From positions 15,183,001 through 15,247,000 of the forward strand of contig CATNEN010000001.1 of NCBI GenBank assembly GCA_950097015.1: a stretch of 64,000 nt of DNA. The letters run 5' to 3'. How positions within the stretch are numbered: the stretch's first letter is position 1; every line of letters starts with the position of its first letter. Positions 31,735-44,300 of the stretch are shown one piece after another. The position numbers were made by a program, and so were the translations under genes. The notes below the pieces were generated by a model, which saw only the letters and a program-made list of their open reading frames with translations, did not search any database and was not told the DNA's origin. The DNA is from Macrostomum hystrix. Lineage: Eukaryota > Platyhelminthes > Macrostomidae.

Positions 31735-33990
31735 CACCTAATAAATTAAAATTAGATGGGATCATAATGGAATTGGGATCAGGGATTAGCTAAGCAAAAT
31801 GATTAGCTAAATGTGTTCATTGCATAACAGAACTGAGATCATTGCTTAGTTAAATTGGGTTTATGGCATTACAGAACTGAGAGCATTGCTTAGCTAAATT
31901 GGGTTCATTGCTTGTTCATTGGGTTCACAGAATCTCTTAGATCCCAATCCTAAATTCATAGAATCTCTTAGATCCCAATCCTAAATTCATAGAATCTCTT
32001 AGATCCCAATCCTAAATTCATGGGATCTCTTAGATCCCAATCCTAAATTCACAGAATCTCTTAGATCCCAATCCTAAATTCATAGAATCTCTTAGATCCC
32101 AATCCTAAATTCACAGAATCTCTTAGATCCCAATCCTAAATTCATAGAATCTCTTAGATCCCAATCCTAAATTCATGGGATCTCTTAGATTCCAATCCTA
32201 AATTCATAGAATCTCTTAGATCCCAATCCTAAATTCACAGAATCTCTTAGATCCCAATCCTAAATTCATAGAATCTCTTAGATCCCAATCCTAAATTCAT
32301 GGGATCTCTTAGATCCCAATCCTAAATTCACAGAATCTCTTAGATCCCAATCCTAAATTCACAGAATCTCTTAGATCCCAATCCTAAATTCACAGAATCT
32401 CTTAGATCCCAATCCTAAATTCACAGAATCTCTTAGATCCCAATCCTAAATTCACAGAATCTCTTAGATCCCAATCCTAAATTCATAGAATCTCTGAGAT
32501 CCCAATCCTAAATTCATAGAATCTCTTAGATCCCAATCCTAAATTCTTAGAATCTCTTATATCCCAATTCTTAATTCACAGAATCTCTTAGATCCCAATC
32601 CTAAATTCATAGAATCTCTTAGATCCCAATCCTAATCTCATAGAATCTCTTAGATCCCAATGCTAAATTCAGAGAATCTCTTAGATCCCAATCCTAAATT
32701 CATAGAATCTCTTAGATCCCAATCCTAAATTCATAGAATCTCTTAGATCCCAATCCTAAATTCATAGAATCTCTTAGATCCCAATCCTAAATTCATAGAA
32801 TCTCTTAGATCCCAATCCTAAATTCATAGAATCTCTTAGATCCCAATCCTAAATTCACAGAATCTTATATATCAATCCTAAATCATTGCTTAGCTAAATT
32901 GTGTTTGTGGCATAACAGAAGTGAGATCATTGCTTAGCTAAATTGTTTTTGTGGCATAACAGAACTGAGATCATTGCTTAGCCTAATTGGGTTCATTGCA
33001 TAACAGAACTAAGATCATTGCTTAGCCTAATTGGGTTCATTAGGCATAACTAAGTTGGGATCCTTGCATACTAAATTGGGATCATAGCAAACCAGAATTG
33101 GAATTATCGCATAATGAAATTGGGCTCATGGCATGATACGAATGGGATCATTGAAGAATGGAAAATTGGATTCATTGTTTACCAGAATTATGATTAGTAA
33201 GAGGGGCGTCCGTAAGGTAATGAAAATTTTCTGCTACGAGTTGGGATCAAGGCAAACCAGAATAGGATCAGATTGGGTTCCCAATAGCCAATTGGGTTCC
33301 CAACCCAATAGCTAAATTGGGTTCATAGCATAACAGAACTGAGATCATTGCTTAGCTAAATTGTGTTTGTGGCGTAACAGAACTGAGATCATTGCTTAGC
33401 TAAATTGGGTTCATTGCATAATAGAACTGAGATCATTGCTTAGCTAAATTGGGATCTTTTGGCGTAACTAAAATGGGATTATTGCATAACTAAATTGAGA
33501 TCCTTTCATAACTAGATTGAGATCATTGCATAACTAGATTGGGATCAAGGCAAACCAGAATAGGATCGGATACAATCGGATCCCAATTTAGTTGTGCCAT
33601 GAAAGTTAATAAGTAATAGTGAAATTAATGTAGGTAAATATTAGGTGAATATATAGCAGGTTGGCTGCATATCAATGGGCCTTGAGATTGTGGTTGAAAT
33701 AACGTGTTCGCTGCTTTTTCACGATTCAGAGGTTCTTCCACTCTAAAACTGAGGGTATGCAGCCATGAGAGAGAGGTTTGAAGCAGCTTCAGCAAACCTA
33801 GAGACTTGTGATAGCTAAGCTTTTTGTGTGACGTTGAGTGCGTGAACTTAACTTGCCCCAGTGAATGCCTCTGACCAGCAGTGCAGAGTAAAGCAAGCCA
33901 ACAAGCAGTAGGATTGACACCATTATTCTTGCAGTCAAATGCAATGAACTGTGCAATGATACTGTCTTGTTGGCGGAGCCTTCTGCAAGT
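31735..33990 (+). repeat. Right copy of the flanking repeat with expanded 31-nt array
   Basis: Begins TAAATTAAAATTAGATGGGA, contains the CATAACAGAACTGAGATC modules, a 31-nt array (AGAATCTCTTAGATCCCAAT plus CCTAAATTCAT) from about 31920 to 32880, more modules, and ends at the TGCAATGAACTGTGCAATGA block also present at about 28570. Confidence 0.9.
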
Positions 33991-35190
33991 GCATCATGTT
34001 TACTGTTTGTGGGTAATATTTTTAGGTGCAATGCAATTTTTTCTTTTTTCATTGAACTGAATTCTCTACATTTGGAGTTTGTTTTCTTATAATGTCATAA
34101 TGATATGTATTTGTATAATAATAATTTTGCCAGATGCTCACTCAATTGTTGTTGTTTTGTTGTTTTCAATGTGTTTTGCAATTGAAGAAATACAAAAAAT
34201 GTTTCAGTGGACAAAGACCAGTCCCATGATTCATGAATCTGCACACCTGGTACCTGCCTTATTCTATTTTAAAAGATAAATAGTCAGGCATGCATTTATA
34301 ATGAAGAATGATACAAAATGGATTACTAAGAAAAGAGGTCAGATGAGAAATAGGATCTGATCAGAACTGGAATCATTAAGAAAAAGAAAGGAGATTAGAA
34401 ATTGATCCATTGATATTTAATTAGCCATTGATATGAGCTAACCATTTTGAACTATCAAAATGGATCTAATTTGAAATAGACTTTTATGTCATATAGGATT
34501 TGATTCAAAATAAGATTTGACAATGTGAATGAGGCATATAAGAAAAGAGAAGTCTGCTGAGGAGTGTGACTAGAAAAGAAAGGGGGAATTTAGCATGATA
34601 ATATATATCATATATCATGCCTATATATAGCCAATGTTAGCGTTATTAAAAGTGTCAAACCAAAGGTCGAAGGATGTAGCTCCAGTTGCTTTTGCAAAGT
34701 CCATTCACAATGAGATAGCTGCATTGAACTGACTCTTTAAGTCATTTATTATAATAAGAGGGGCCTCATTCAAGGGCAATAGTTGCAATGCTGAGCTACT
34801 TATTGTTCGGAACATTGCAGTCGCAGTTAGTACGATGAGCAGGGCTAAGAAATTCACTTACAAATGAAGAAAGTAAAAAATTTCTCGGGATGTGTATAAA
34901 ACTGTAGTACACATGAGCAATACAAGCAACAAGAAAATCGGAATAAAGCAAGTCATTTCTCGGAAATACGCAATTTCTTGGAATATTATTTAATTTATTT
35001 TCAGTAACAACTAAAAACGTGATCTCAACAGTTTTATAAACTAAATTAATAAAATAATTTTTATCAAACACTTTGACATATACAGGGCTCCAAACTAAAA
35101 AACTGTAAAAAGTTGATAGTTTTGTTTTACCTAAAATGCGTTATTAACGATCTCCAAAAATTCCTATTTTAAGCTTAAGCTTAAGAAAGA
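33991..35190. other. Gene-free AT-rich interval
   Basis: I see no convincing exon, tRNA or element terminus; short ORFs lack features. Confidence 0.4.
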
Positions 35191-35199
35191 CACTTAAAG

Positions 35200-35273
35200 T
35201 ACTCCTGCTAAATGGTATATATTAGACGAATATTAATTATTTCTGCTCCCCGAAGGGGGGCAAAACTTGCTAG
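35200..35273 (+). mobile_element. Helitron 3' terminus (element 2)
   Basis: Shares the CTGCTAAA...TATATTAGACGAA block, the CCCCGAAGGGGGG hairpin and AAAACTTGCTAG end with the other copies. Its left boundary is not evident; it may reach back to about 28310 and include the zinc-knuckle/RPA gene pair. Confidence 0.65.
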
Positions 35274-35879
35274 TTATATACTAAAAATGAAATGGTTGGT
35301 TACTTGGTTGTAATTGATTTTATCCCGAACGGCTCAACCGATTTTCACCATTTCTTCACCAAAAGATGCCAAATATGGGGACACATATACACGTATTTTT
35401 ATTAAGCTTAACTTTATTGCTAAGGGGATTAAATATTCGAAAAACTGTTTTAGATAGGATTTTTAATGCATTACATTAGAGCCAATTTTGTCAACGTGCA
35501 TACCACTGCCAATTTTTATGATTGCATCAGGGCCAGTTTTGTTAAAAGTGAGTACACTGACTGATAAGAATTTCACTGTGTAAAATGTACATAGCTGTGT
35601 CAACTCCACTGGCGAGACAGTCTGCGAATTTATAAATAGATTACATCACAGATTTTCTCACCCGTGTGTGTGTGTGTTTGATTTTAATAGGTAAAATGTG
35701 CATAGCAGATTTCGATTCAATGATATATTGCTCAATACAATTCCCCCCAGCGAGTTTAGTAGATACAGCGAGACATCTACTCCTTTCTTACCACAATAAA
35801 AATAAATCATCAAACCTTGTCTTGATTTCAATCGAGAAAAGTGTCCAACAGTTGTTTAAATGTCCAACCGTTTTTTAAT

Positions 35880-37200
35880 GTGTCCAACAGTTTTTTAATG
35901 TGTTTAACAGTATTCTTAATGCTTTTAACAGTTTTCTAAATGTGTTTAACAGTTTTCTAAAAGTGTTTAACCGTTTTCTAAATGTGTTTACCAGTATTCT
36001 AAATGTGTTTAACAATATTCTAAATGTGTTTACCAGTATTCTAAATGTGTTTACCAGTATTCTAAATGTGTTTACCAGTATTCTAAGTGTGTTTAACCGT
36101 TTTCTAAATGTGTTTACCAGTATTCTAAGTGTGTTTAACCGTTTTCTAAATGTGTTTACCAGTATTCTAAATGTGTTTAACCGTTTTCTAAATGTGTTTA
36201 CCAGTATTCTAAGTGTGTTTACCAGTATTCTAAATGTGTTTACCAGTATTCTAAATGTGTTTACCAGTATTCTAAGTGTGTTTAACAGTTTTCTAAATGT
36301 CTTTAAAAGTTTTCTAAATGTGTTTACCATACCAGTATTCTAAATGTCTTACCAGTATTCTAAATGTGTTTACCAGTATTCTAAATGTGTTTACCAGTAT
36401 TCTAAATGTGTTTAACCGTTTTCTAAATGTGTTTACCAGTATTCTAAGTGTGTTTAACAGTTTTCTAAATGTCTTTAACAGTTTTCTTAATGTGTTTACC
36501 AGTGTTCTAAATGTGCTCACCAGTTTTCTAAATGTGTTTACCAGTATTCTAAATGTGTTTACCAGTATTCCAAATGTGTTTACCAGTATTCTAAGTGTGT
36601 TTACCAGTTTTCTAAATATGTTTACCAGTATTCTAAATGTGTTTAACCGTTTTCTAAATGTGTTTACCAGTATTCTAAGTGTGTTTAACAGTTTTCTAAA
36701 TGTCTTTAACAGTTTTCTAAATGTCTTTACCAGTATTCTAAATGTGTTTACCAGAATTCTAAATGTGTTTACCAGTTTTCTAAATGTGTTTACCAGTATT
36801 CTAAATGTGTTTACCAGTATTCTAAATTTGTTTAACCGTTTTCTAAATGTGTTTACCAGTATTCTAAGTGTGTTTAACAGTTTTCTAAATGTCTTTAACA
36901 GTTTTCTAAATGTCTTTACCAGTATTCTAAATGTGTTTACCAGTATTCTAAATATGTTTAACAGTTTTCTAAATGTGGTTAACAGTATTCTAAAAGTGTT
37001 TAACCGTTTTCTAAATGTGTTTATCAGTTCTCTAAATGTGTGTACCAGTATTCTAAATGTGTTGAATAGTTTTCTAAAAGTGTTTATCAGTTGTTCAATT
37101 GTGCTTACCAGTTTTTTAAATGTTTTTACAGTTTTCTTAACGTGTTTATCAGTTTTCTAAATGTGTTTAGCATTTTTCAAATGTTTCTAAAATGTTTTTA
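35880..37200 (+). repeat. 21-nt minisatellite (CCAGTATTCTAAATGTGTTT + A)
   Basis: More than 55 copies, with ACCGTTTTC, ACAGTTTTC and CCAGTATTC variants. Blocks of variants repeat as units (for example 36390-36480 and 36630-36720). The period is divisible by three, creating ORFs up to 280 codons that are artefacts. Confidence 0.95.
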
Positions 37201-37274
37201 AAAATTTCCAATAATTACCAACTTTGTTAATGCGTTTTAAAGTTTTTAAATATGTTGAACGGTTAATAATGGTT

Positions 37275-38345
37275 ATTTGCTGCTGGGGGGAATTAGTTCT
37301 TTGATGCTAGGGGGGAATTAGTTCTCTGCTGCTGGTGGGAAATTGGTTCTTTGCTGCTGGGGGGGAATTGGTTCTTTGCTGCTGGGGGGAATTGGTTCTT
37401 TGCTGCTGGGGGGTAATTAGTTCTCTGCTGTTGGGGGGAATTAGTTCTCTGCTGCTGGTTGGGGAATTAGTTCTCTGCTGCTGGGGGGGGAATTAGTTCT
37501 CTGCTGCTGGGGGGAAATTAGTTCTCTGCTACTGGGGGTAATTAGTTCTGTGCTGCTGGTTGGGGAATTAGTTCTCTGCTGCTGGGGGGGGAATTAGTTC
37601 TCTGCTGCTGGGGGGAATTAGTTCTCTGCTGCTGGGGGGAATTAGTTCTCTGCTGCTGGGGGGGGATTTAGTTCTCTGCTGCTGGGGGGAAATTTGTTCT
37701 CTGCTGCTGGGGGGAATTAGTTCTCTGCTGCTGGGGGGGGAATTAGTTCTCTGCTGCTGGGGGGAAATTAGTTCTCTGCTGCTGGGGGGAATTGGTTCTT
37801 TGCTGCTGGTTGGGGAATTGGTTCTTTGCTGCTGGGGGGGGGGGAATTAGTTCTTTGCTGCTGGGGGGAATTAGTTCTCTGCTGCTGGGGGGAAATTAGT
37901 TATTTGCTGCTGGGGGGAATTAGTTCTTTGCTGCTGGGGGGGGAATTAGTTCTCTGCTGCTGGGGGGGAATTAGTTCTTTGCTGCTGGGGGGGAATTAGT
38001 TCTCTGCTGCTCGGGGGGGAATTAGTTCTCTGCTGCTGGGGGGGCAATTAGTTCTCTGCTGCTGGTTGGGGAATTTGTTCTCTGCTGCTGGGGGGGAATT
38101 AGTTCTCTGCTGCTGGGGGGGAATTAGTTCTTTGCTGCTGGGGGGAATTAGTTCTTTGCTGCTGGGGGGGAATTAGTTCTCTGCTGCTGGGGGGGAATTA
38201 GTTCTTTGCTGCTGGGGGGGATTAGTTCTCTGCTGCTGGGGGGGAATTAGTTCTCTGCTGCTGGAGGGAAATTAGTTATTTGCTACTGAGGGGACATTAG
38301 TTCTCTGCTGCTTGGGGGACATTGGTTTTTTACTGCTGAGGGGAT
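37275..38345 (+). repeat. G-run minisatellite (GGGGGGAATTAGTTCTCTGC + TGCT)
   Basis: About 40 units of 23-27 nt, the length varying with runs of four to nine G. Closely spaced G-runs give quadruplex potential on this strand. Confidence 0.95.
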
Positions 38346-38767
38346 AGTTTTCACATGTACCTCAGTAGCATTAAGCTGAGTTGTATCAAACGTAAGCTAC
38401 TTGTGTAATTTTGCCCCAATGGGGCTCTTGGTGTACAGACCGGATGTCTCAGAATGTATTCAAGCTCAGACTGACTGTTTTTGTATTTAGTGAGAATTCA
38501 AATTCTCTTTGATTCGCAATCACGTATATTCGCAATCAGGGAAATTATTACTGACGAAATAGGTTTTCGTTTTTGTTTGCTTTCAGGTGTGTTTTGTCCT
38601 TCTGCATTGCACAAGATTTTTTGTCTGACCAGTAGTGCTCCCCGAAGGGGGGCAAAACTTGCTAGATTTAGATTCAGTGCGTTTTGCCGTCGACTTTTTT
38701 GCTTCCGCGACACCACTTTTGGTGATTCTTTCGCGTTGCCTCGGTTCTGAACATCTGTTGGCATTTT

Positions 38768-39770
38768 TCACATGGTAATTGAACGGCAACGAGCTCTCTG
38801 TGCAGTCTCTTCTGGTGTATGGCTATGGCCCCTGGATGCGCAGACTTTGTTGCATCCGTCGTATCTGCATCGGTATCCTGTCAGCTCGTTCTCCTCTGGA
38901 CTGGCGATTGATTTCTCTGTTTCCGTCGTTCTGCGGTTCCTCTTGGATCGTTCTGCCTCTTCCATACGCATCGCGTTCACTCTGCGCTTCACTGTCTCCC
39001 TCCAGCTCTCTCTGTCTCGGACGAGGCGGTCGATGTCGATGGTGTCGACGCCTGCCTTCCTGACCATCAGCTTCCAGTGGTTGGTAATCGTGCGCTGTCT
39101 CCTTTTGGCTTTCCTCATGCTTTCTAGTTTCTTATCCCATCCTAACACGCATTTCTTGGTGAGGCTAGTGTTGGGCATTCGGAGGACGTGGCCTAGGCGT
39201 CTCCAGTGGGCGATTTCGATCTTTGTCGCGATACTGTCCACGCCGAGTTCAGCTCTGACGTCCCACATGTTCACGCCCTTTTCTTGCATCTCGACCAGGG
39301 GCGGTTTGGTCTTTTCGCTCCAGATGAAACGGTAGCGCTTGTCCATTGCCTGTTGCATCTTCTTGATGTCCGTCTTGTAGAAAAGGCGTGCTCCGGCATT
39401 GAAGGTCATGGTACTTTTCACGCATGCCTCCACAATTTTGGCTTTTGTCCGTTTCGTAAGGCGTGTTTTGCGTAGCATGTTCTTAACGCCGTGCCATGCC
39501 TTTGCGCCTCGTTGCAATCGCTGGCTAATGTCATTCTTTCTTCCCAACCAGGTGCCTAGCATTCTTATTCCGTTACTTTCCTCTGTCCCCAAGATCGCCC
39601 TCTCTTCCTTATCGTCGTTGGTCCTTTCTTCAAATGTTGCCATGACATCCTTGAACGTTTTGGTGCCTAGCTCCATTTCCTCTCTCGTTCCAATTAGGGT
39701 GGTGTCGTCGGCGAACAGCGAGCACGTTAACCTAGTTGTTGTCGTCTCTTCCAAGTATGTAGTCGACCTC
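38768..39770 (-). pseudogene. Non-LTR retrotransposon (LINE) reverse transcriptase, C-terminal part
   Basis: The open frame carries the FADDTTLIG catalytic block of a LINE reverse transcriptase, then the downstream thumb-like region (MLGTWLG, AKIVEACVKSTM, RRLGHVLRMPN) and a basic tail with DRESWRETVKRR and a Cys/His-rich end. The frame extends to 39814 only because it runs into the neighbouring LTR. Motifs upstream of FADD and any endonuclease are missing, so this is a 5'-truncated or interrupted copy. No stops occur over 330 codons, suggesting recent insertion. The clade is not determined. Confidence 0.85.
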
Positions 39771-39980
39771 TGTGGTGGGAGGCTGTGGCCCGAGACGCAG
39801 GTCCATTCGAACATATGCGTTTACTTCTCTGGGTGTCTAATGTACATCAACCGCGTGCATGCCTGTCTCTCTCACTTTTACACCTTGGCACCGATTGCTA
39901 TTTAACTCGTGAGTCAATAAATAAATCGCTGTAAAGCTTCGTCAACTCTAGGTCGCAGTCTCTCTGCCTTAGTCCACAAG
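39771..39980 (+). repeat. 5' LTR of gypsy element 2 (candidate)
   Basis: Starts TGTGGTGGGAGGCTGTGGCC where the LINE similarity ends, has TATTTAA near 39899 and AATAAATAAA near 39917, and ends in TCCACA just before the primer-binding site. No matching 3' LTR is found downstream of 44437. Confidence 0.6.
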
Positions 39981-39996
39981 TGGTAGCAGAGCGTGG
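39981..39996 (+). promoter_or_regulatory. Primer-binding site, initiator-tRNA-Met type
   Basis: TGGTAGCAGAGCGTGG: the first eleven bases complement the 3' end of initiator methionine tRNA. Confidence 0.7.
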
Positions 39997-40004
39997 TTTC
40001 CACA

Positions 40005-41300
40005 ATGGCTGAGAAAGCTAGTGCAGCGCTGCCCAGAGTATTCAGTGCAGGCAACTTTAAAGAATGGCTGCAGCGTTTTGAAGTTTGTGCCAAAGTGAAC
40101 AAGTGGGACGCTTGCAAGGCGGAGCGACTGGCAACTTTTCTAGACGGCGAGGCCCTTGTCGTCTATTTGGAACTGTCTGCAGCCGATCAGGCAGAATTCG
40201 GCAAAGTTACCGGAGCACTGGAGAATGCGTTCCACCCGGACCGAGAGCACTTCGCCGTCATGGAGGCGTTCAAGGCGAGGAGAATTTTGGCAAGTGAGAC
40301 TCCACGCATGTACCTGTACGAGTTGAAGAAACTGCTGCAGAGCTCTGCCGTGGTCGATGTGGATGCTCGAGAAGCCCTGCTGTTTCATCAGTTCATCTGT
40401 GGCCTGCCAGACTCCGTGGGCTGGCAGATTCGAGCAGACACCAACATCAAGACCTCAGTGCAAGCGCTTGAAAAGGCTCAGCTACTGATGCAGCACAATC
40501 CAGTAGCAACGCAAGCAGCTGCAGTACAGCCTCGGCAGAGCCAGTCCAGCGAAGTTCAGGAGCTGCGGGACACTGCAGAGTCTGCAGGCCTCGGTGAGTA
40601 CATTGAGCACCCAGCTGGAGCAGCTGGCAGCCTGGTCACACCGACCGAGATCCGATATCGTCTGCTACAACTGCCACAAAACCGGCCACATCGCCAAGGA
40701 CTGCTACAGCCGGCGGCAGCAGTCGGGAAACGCCAGAGGCTGGGGTGGGCGGGCCCGCCACCTCAGCCAGCAGTAACTGCGGGTTCACCAGCGCAGGCTC
40801 CGGGGCCAGCGCTCGCAGTCGGCGGGGTCTTCAGTGGATGCAGCGTTACGCCCGACCGACTTTCGCAGTTTGAGTGCAAGCTTGATGGTAGAAGTGTGAA
40901 GGCGCTTTTAGACACCGGCAGCCAGTGCTCACTAGTCGACTCCAGCATTCTGACGAAATCGCAGCTCAGCCGCGCAACTTCAGCCGGAGTGCAGCTGCAC
41001 TCGGTGAACAAGCAGCCAATCAGCATCGAGTGGCAGATCGAGTTGCCGCTCACAGTCGGGAAAGTGACAGCGCTGCATTTGTTCTACGTGGTGTCCGATT
41101 TGGTTTGTCCTGTCATCGTCGGGATCGACTTCATCGGCAAGCACCGGCCAACCCTGCAGCTGCTGGTCGTATCTGCAGTGCAAGGTTCCAGAGTGAGACG
41201 GACGACCAAGTTGACATCGAGGATGCTCTCGTGCCCGAGTTCAGCTGCGTGGATTTCGAGCTGCCAACCACCGATGACCCCGAAGTTCAGCGACTGCTGA
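40005..41300 (+). pseudogene. gag: Gag and protease of gypsy element 2, frame-disrupted
   Basis: Starts at ATG 40005. The capsid-like region (FKEWLQRFEVCAK, AMEAFKAR-like, MYLYELKKLL) is open to about 40590. The CCHC zinc knuckle (CYNCHKTGHIAKDC, 40663-40704) is in the +1 frame, and the protease motif LLDTGSQCS (about 40905) is back in the first frame. Two compensating indels are therefore needed. The protease ends near 41180, after which RT coding is in yet another frame. GC content is much higher than in flanking DNA. Confidence 0.85.
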
Positions 41301-44300
41301 TGGAGTTCAAGGACGTGTTCAAGAAGAAGCCGGGACTTACGCATCTCCAGCAGCATCGAATTGTTCTCGCTGATGAGGTGCCAGTTCGTGTCCCACCGCG
41401 CCGAATGCCCGTGCACTACCGGGAGAAGGCGGAGCTGCTGATTCAGGAGCTGCTGGAGAACGACGTGATCGAACTGAGCGAGAGTCCGTACGTGGCTCCA
41501 CCGGTGTACGTGACCAAGAAGGACGGCAGTCTGCGGCTGACCATCGACTACAGAGAGCTCAACAAGAAGACGATTCGGTCGGCGCAGGGAATTCCGCTAA
41601 TGGAGGAGGCACGAGATCGAATCGCGGGCAGCACGGTGTTCTCAGTGCTGGATCTCAATGGAGGTTACTTCCAGATCCCTCTGGCTGAAGAAGACAGACA
41701 GAAGACGGCCTTTAGCCCTGGACCAGGGATGCCGCTATACCAATTTAAGAGAATGCCTCAAGGCCTGTCAGGTGGCCCCAGCACGTTCTGCATGCTTATG
41801 TCCAAAGTTTTCAATGGCTGTGACTTCGTCTTCACGTTTTTCGATGACAGCCTGTGCTTCTCAAAGACCAGGAAGGAACATTTGCTGCAACTGCGAGAGG
41901 CACTTCAGCGTGTCCGAGCAGCCGGGCTGACACTGAGAGGCTCCAAGTGCAAGATCGCGGTGCCTGAAGTGACTTTCCTCGGCATGCGCTATTCAAAGGA
42001 GGGAGCTCAGCCAAGCAAAGAGAAGCTGGAGGCGATTCAGCAGTGGAAGGAGCCGAGGTCAGTCAAGGAGATCCGCCAGTTCATCGGCCTGTGCAACCAG
42101 TACCGCCGCCATGTCGCCAACTTCGCTGCCATCGCTGCACCACTTCACCACCTGACTGGCAAGGGCGTGGCGTTTGAGTGGACTGCAGAGTGCCAAGCTG
42201 CCTTCGACGAGCTCAAGATCTGCCTGATGAGTCCTCCGATCCTGGTGAACCCGGACTTTTCCAAGGAGTTCGCTGTCTTCACAGATGCCAGCGGCAGTGG
42301 GGTCGGTGCAATCCTGAAGCAAGGCGATGCAGTGATCGAGTTTTCGAGCAGGGCGTTCAACTCGGCGGAGAAAAAGTACTCGGCAACAGAGAAGGAGTGT
42401 CTGGCCATCCTGCACGCTTTCAAAGTCTTCCGGCACTACTTGCTCGGCAAGCATTTCACGGTGCACACGGATCACTGCCCGCTCACCTACATCGATTCTC
42501 AGAGAATCGATAGCTATGGTAGGCTGGGTCGCTGGCGGCTGCTGCTCCAAGAGTTCGACTTCACCGTCAAGTACCGCAGAGGTGTGGAGAATTCTGATGC
42601 CGACGCGCTGTCCAGGCTGCACGCCCCGGAAATTGCAGCGACTCAACTGACAGCAGAAATCGGCTCGGAGGAGCTCAAAACTGCTCAGCGGCAAGATCCA
42701 GAGCTTAGTCAGGTGATTCAAGCGATCGTCAACGAGCCAGACGTGCCTCCAAGATGGCGGTCAGGACCGCTGCAGCAGCTGAGCAGAATCTGGAGGAAGC
42801 TGAAGCTGAATGATGACGGAGTTCTCTCCCGCAAGTTCAACGACCTGGACGGACTGAGGGAAGTTCCAGTGGTGCCGGCATTTCTACGACACCAGTTCCT
42901 AGCAGACGCTCACGAAGGTCTGGGAGGCCACTTCGGTGCCGAGAAATGCTACCGCACGCTCAAGCTGACTGCCTACTGGCCGGGCATGGCTGAGGATGTC
43001 CTGCAGCACTGCCAGAGCTGCGCCGTCTGCCAGGAGAAGAAGGCAGGTTCGCAGCCCAAGGCGCCACTCGGAGAGCTGCCTATCGGATCGCTATGGGACT
43101 CGGTGGCCATCGACATCGTCAAGGTAGCACCATCATCACGCGGCAACCATTACCTGCTGGTAGCTCAGGACCAATTTTCCACGTACCTGACGGCTGTGGC
43201 GTTACCGGACCAGACGGCCCAGTCTACGGCTCGCGCCTTCCTTTCAATCTGCTCCCAGGCTGGACTGCCTCGAGTCATCCACTCGGACCAAGGCCCGAAT
43301 TTCGAGAGCCAGCTCTTTCAAGACACTCTGTGCGGTCTGGGAGTCACCAAGACAAGAACCACAGCGTACAATCCGAAAGGAAACGGACTGGCCGAGTCGG
43401 GAAGCAAGTCCGTGCTGCAACTACTCAGGTGCTTCACCGAGCGAGAGAGCGAGTGGGAGGACAAGCTGCCGCTGATCCTGCTGTCCTACAACTCGCGAGT
43501 GCACTGCTCAACGCGACTGCCACCGCTGAAGGTCTTCACCGGGCGAGACCCTTGTCTGCCAGTCCTCAGCCAGCAGCCCAGGCGGTTCTACGACGTGCGG
43601 ACCTACGCAGACAAGCTGGAGGCCGACCTGCTGCGCATTCGAGAGTTTGTCGAGGAGCACCTGGTGCAGGCGGCTGGCGAGCAGCAGAGCGACTACAACA
43701 GGTCAGCCGGGCAGCTGCGCAGATTCGGCCAGGGCGACGAGGTGCTGCTGCGCATCGAGCTGAGGGGCTCCAAGCTGGCGCCGTACTGGGACCCCGGCTG
43801 GCGGGTGCTGTCCCAGCGCAATCTGGTGGTCGAGATCGGCAAGAATGGCAAGACGCGCAGAGTGAACGTAAACCGCCTTCGGCCGCTGTTCCTTCCGGCA
43901 CCCGACGTCGAGCGTTTCGAGCAGCCGCCCTTCGCGCACGAGCTGCACGGCGGCGGAGACGCTGCGGACGAGCTGCCCCAGAGGCGCTACCCGGTGCGGA
44001 GGCGGATGCCGGTTGACATCCTACAACACACCCTCAAAGCGTACCTGACCTACACCGACACCGACCATCATGATCCATCCACCTCACTAAACCCCTTGAT
44101 ACCCAACCTGACCCCAAACACCGACCCCTTATCTCCTAAACCTAAACACTCAACACACCAACCTGCACACCAACTCAACATACCCCTAAACACGAACCCC
44201 TTATGGGTCCATCCCTGCACACTAACCCCACCCAACCCCGCTCGCCGACCAATCAGCGCTCTGTGCAAAAGGGGACACTTTTCCTACTACTGTTTTAGTA

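Larger units (their letters stand above)
35274..38665 (+). mobile_element. Non-autonomous Helitron 3 with minisatellite interior
   Basis: Starts directly at the CTAG end of element 2 with TTATATACTAAAAATGAAAT and the AACGGCTCAACCGATTTTCA block. It ends at the CCCCGAAGGGGGG hairpin and AAAACTTGCTAG. The interior is a 21-nt array and a G-run array; no transposase gene. Confidence 0.75.

Noticed and set aside
36318-37160. 280-codon plus-strand ORF with NVFTSIL repeats
   Set aside because: It is the translation of a 21-nt minisatellite; the period is divisible by three, so frames stay open on both strands.
38768-39335. 187-codon plus-strand ORF
   Set aside because: Antisense shadow of the LINE reverse transcriptase frame.
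43093-44016. 307-codon plus-strand ORF in gypsy 2
   Set aside because: Alternate frame of the GC-rich integrase region, arginine/alanine-rich as expected for a shadow frame.
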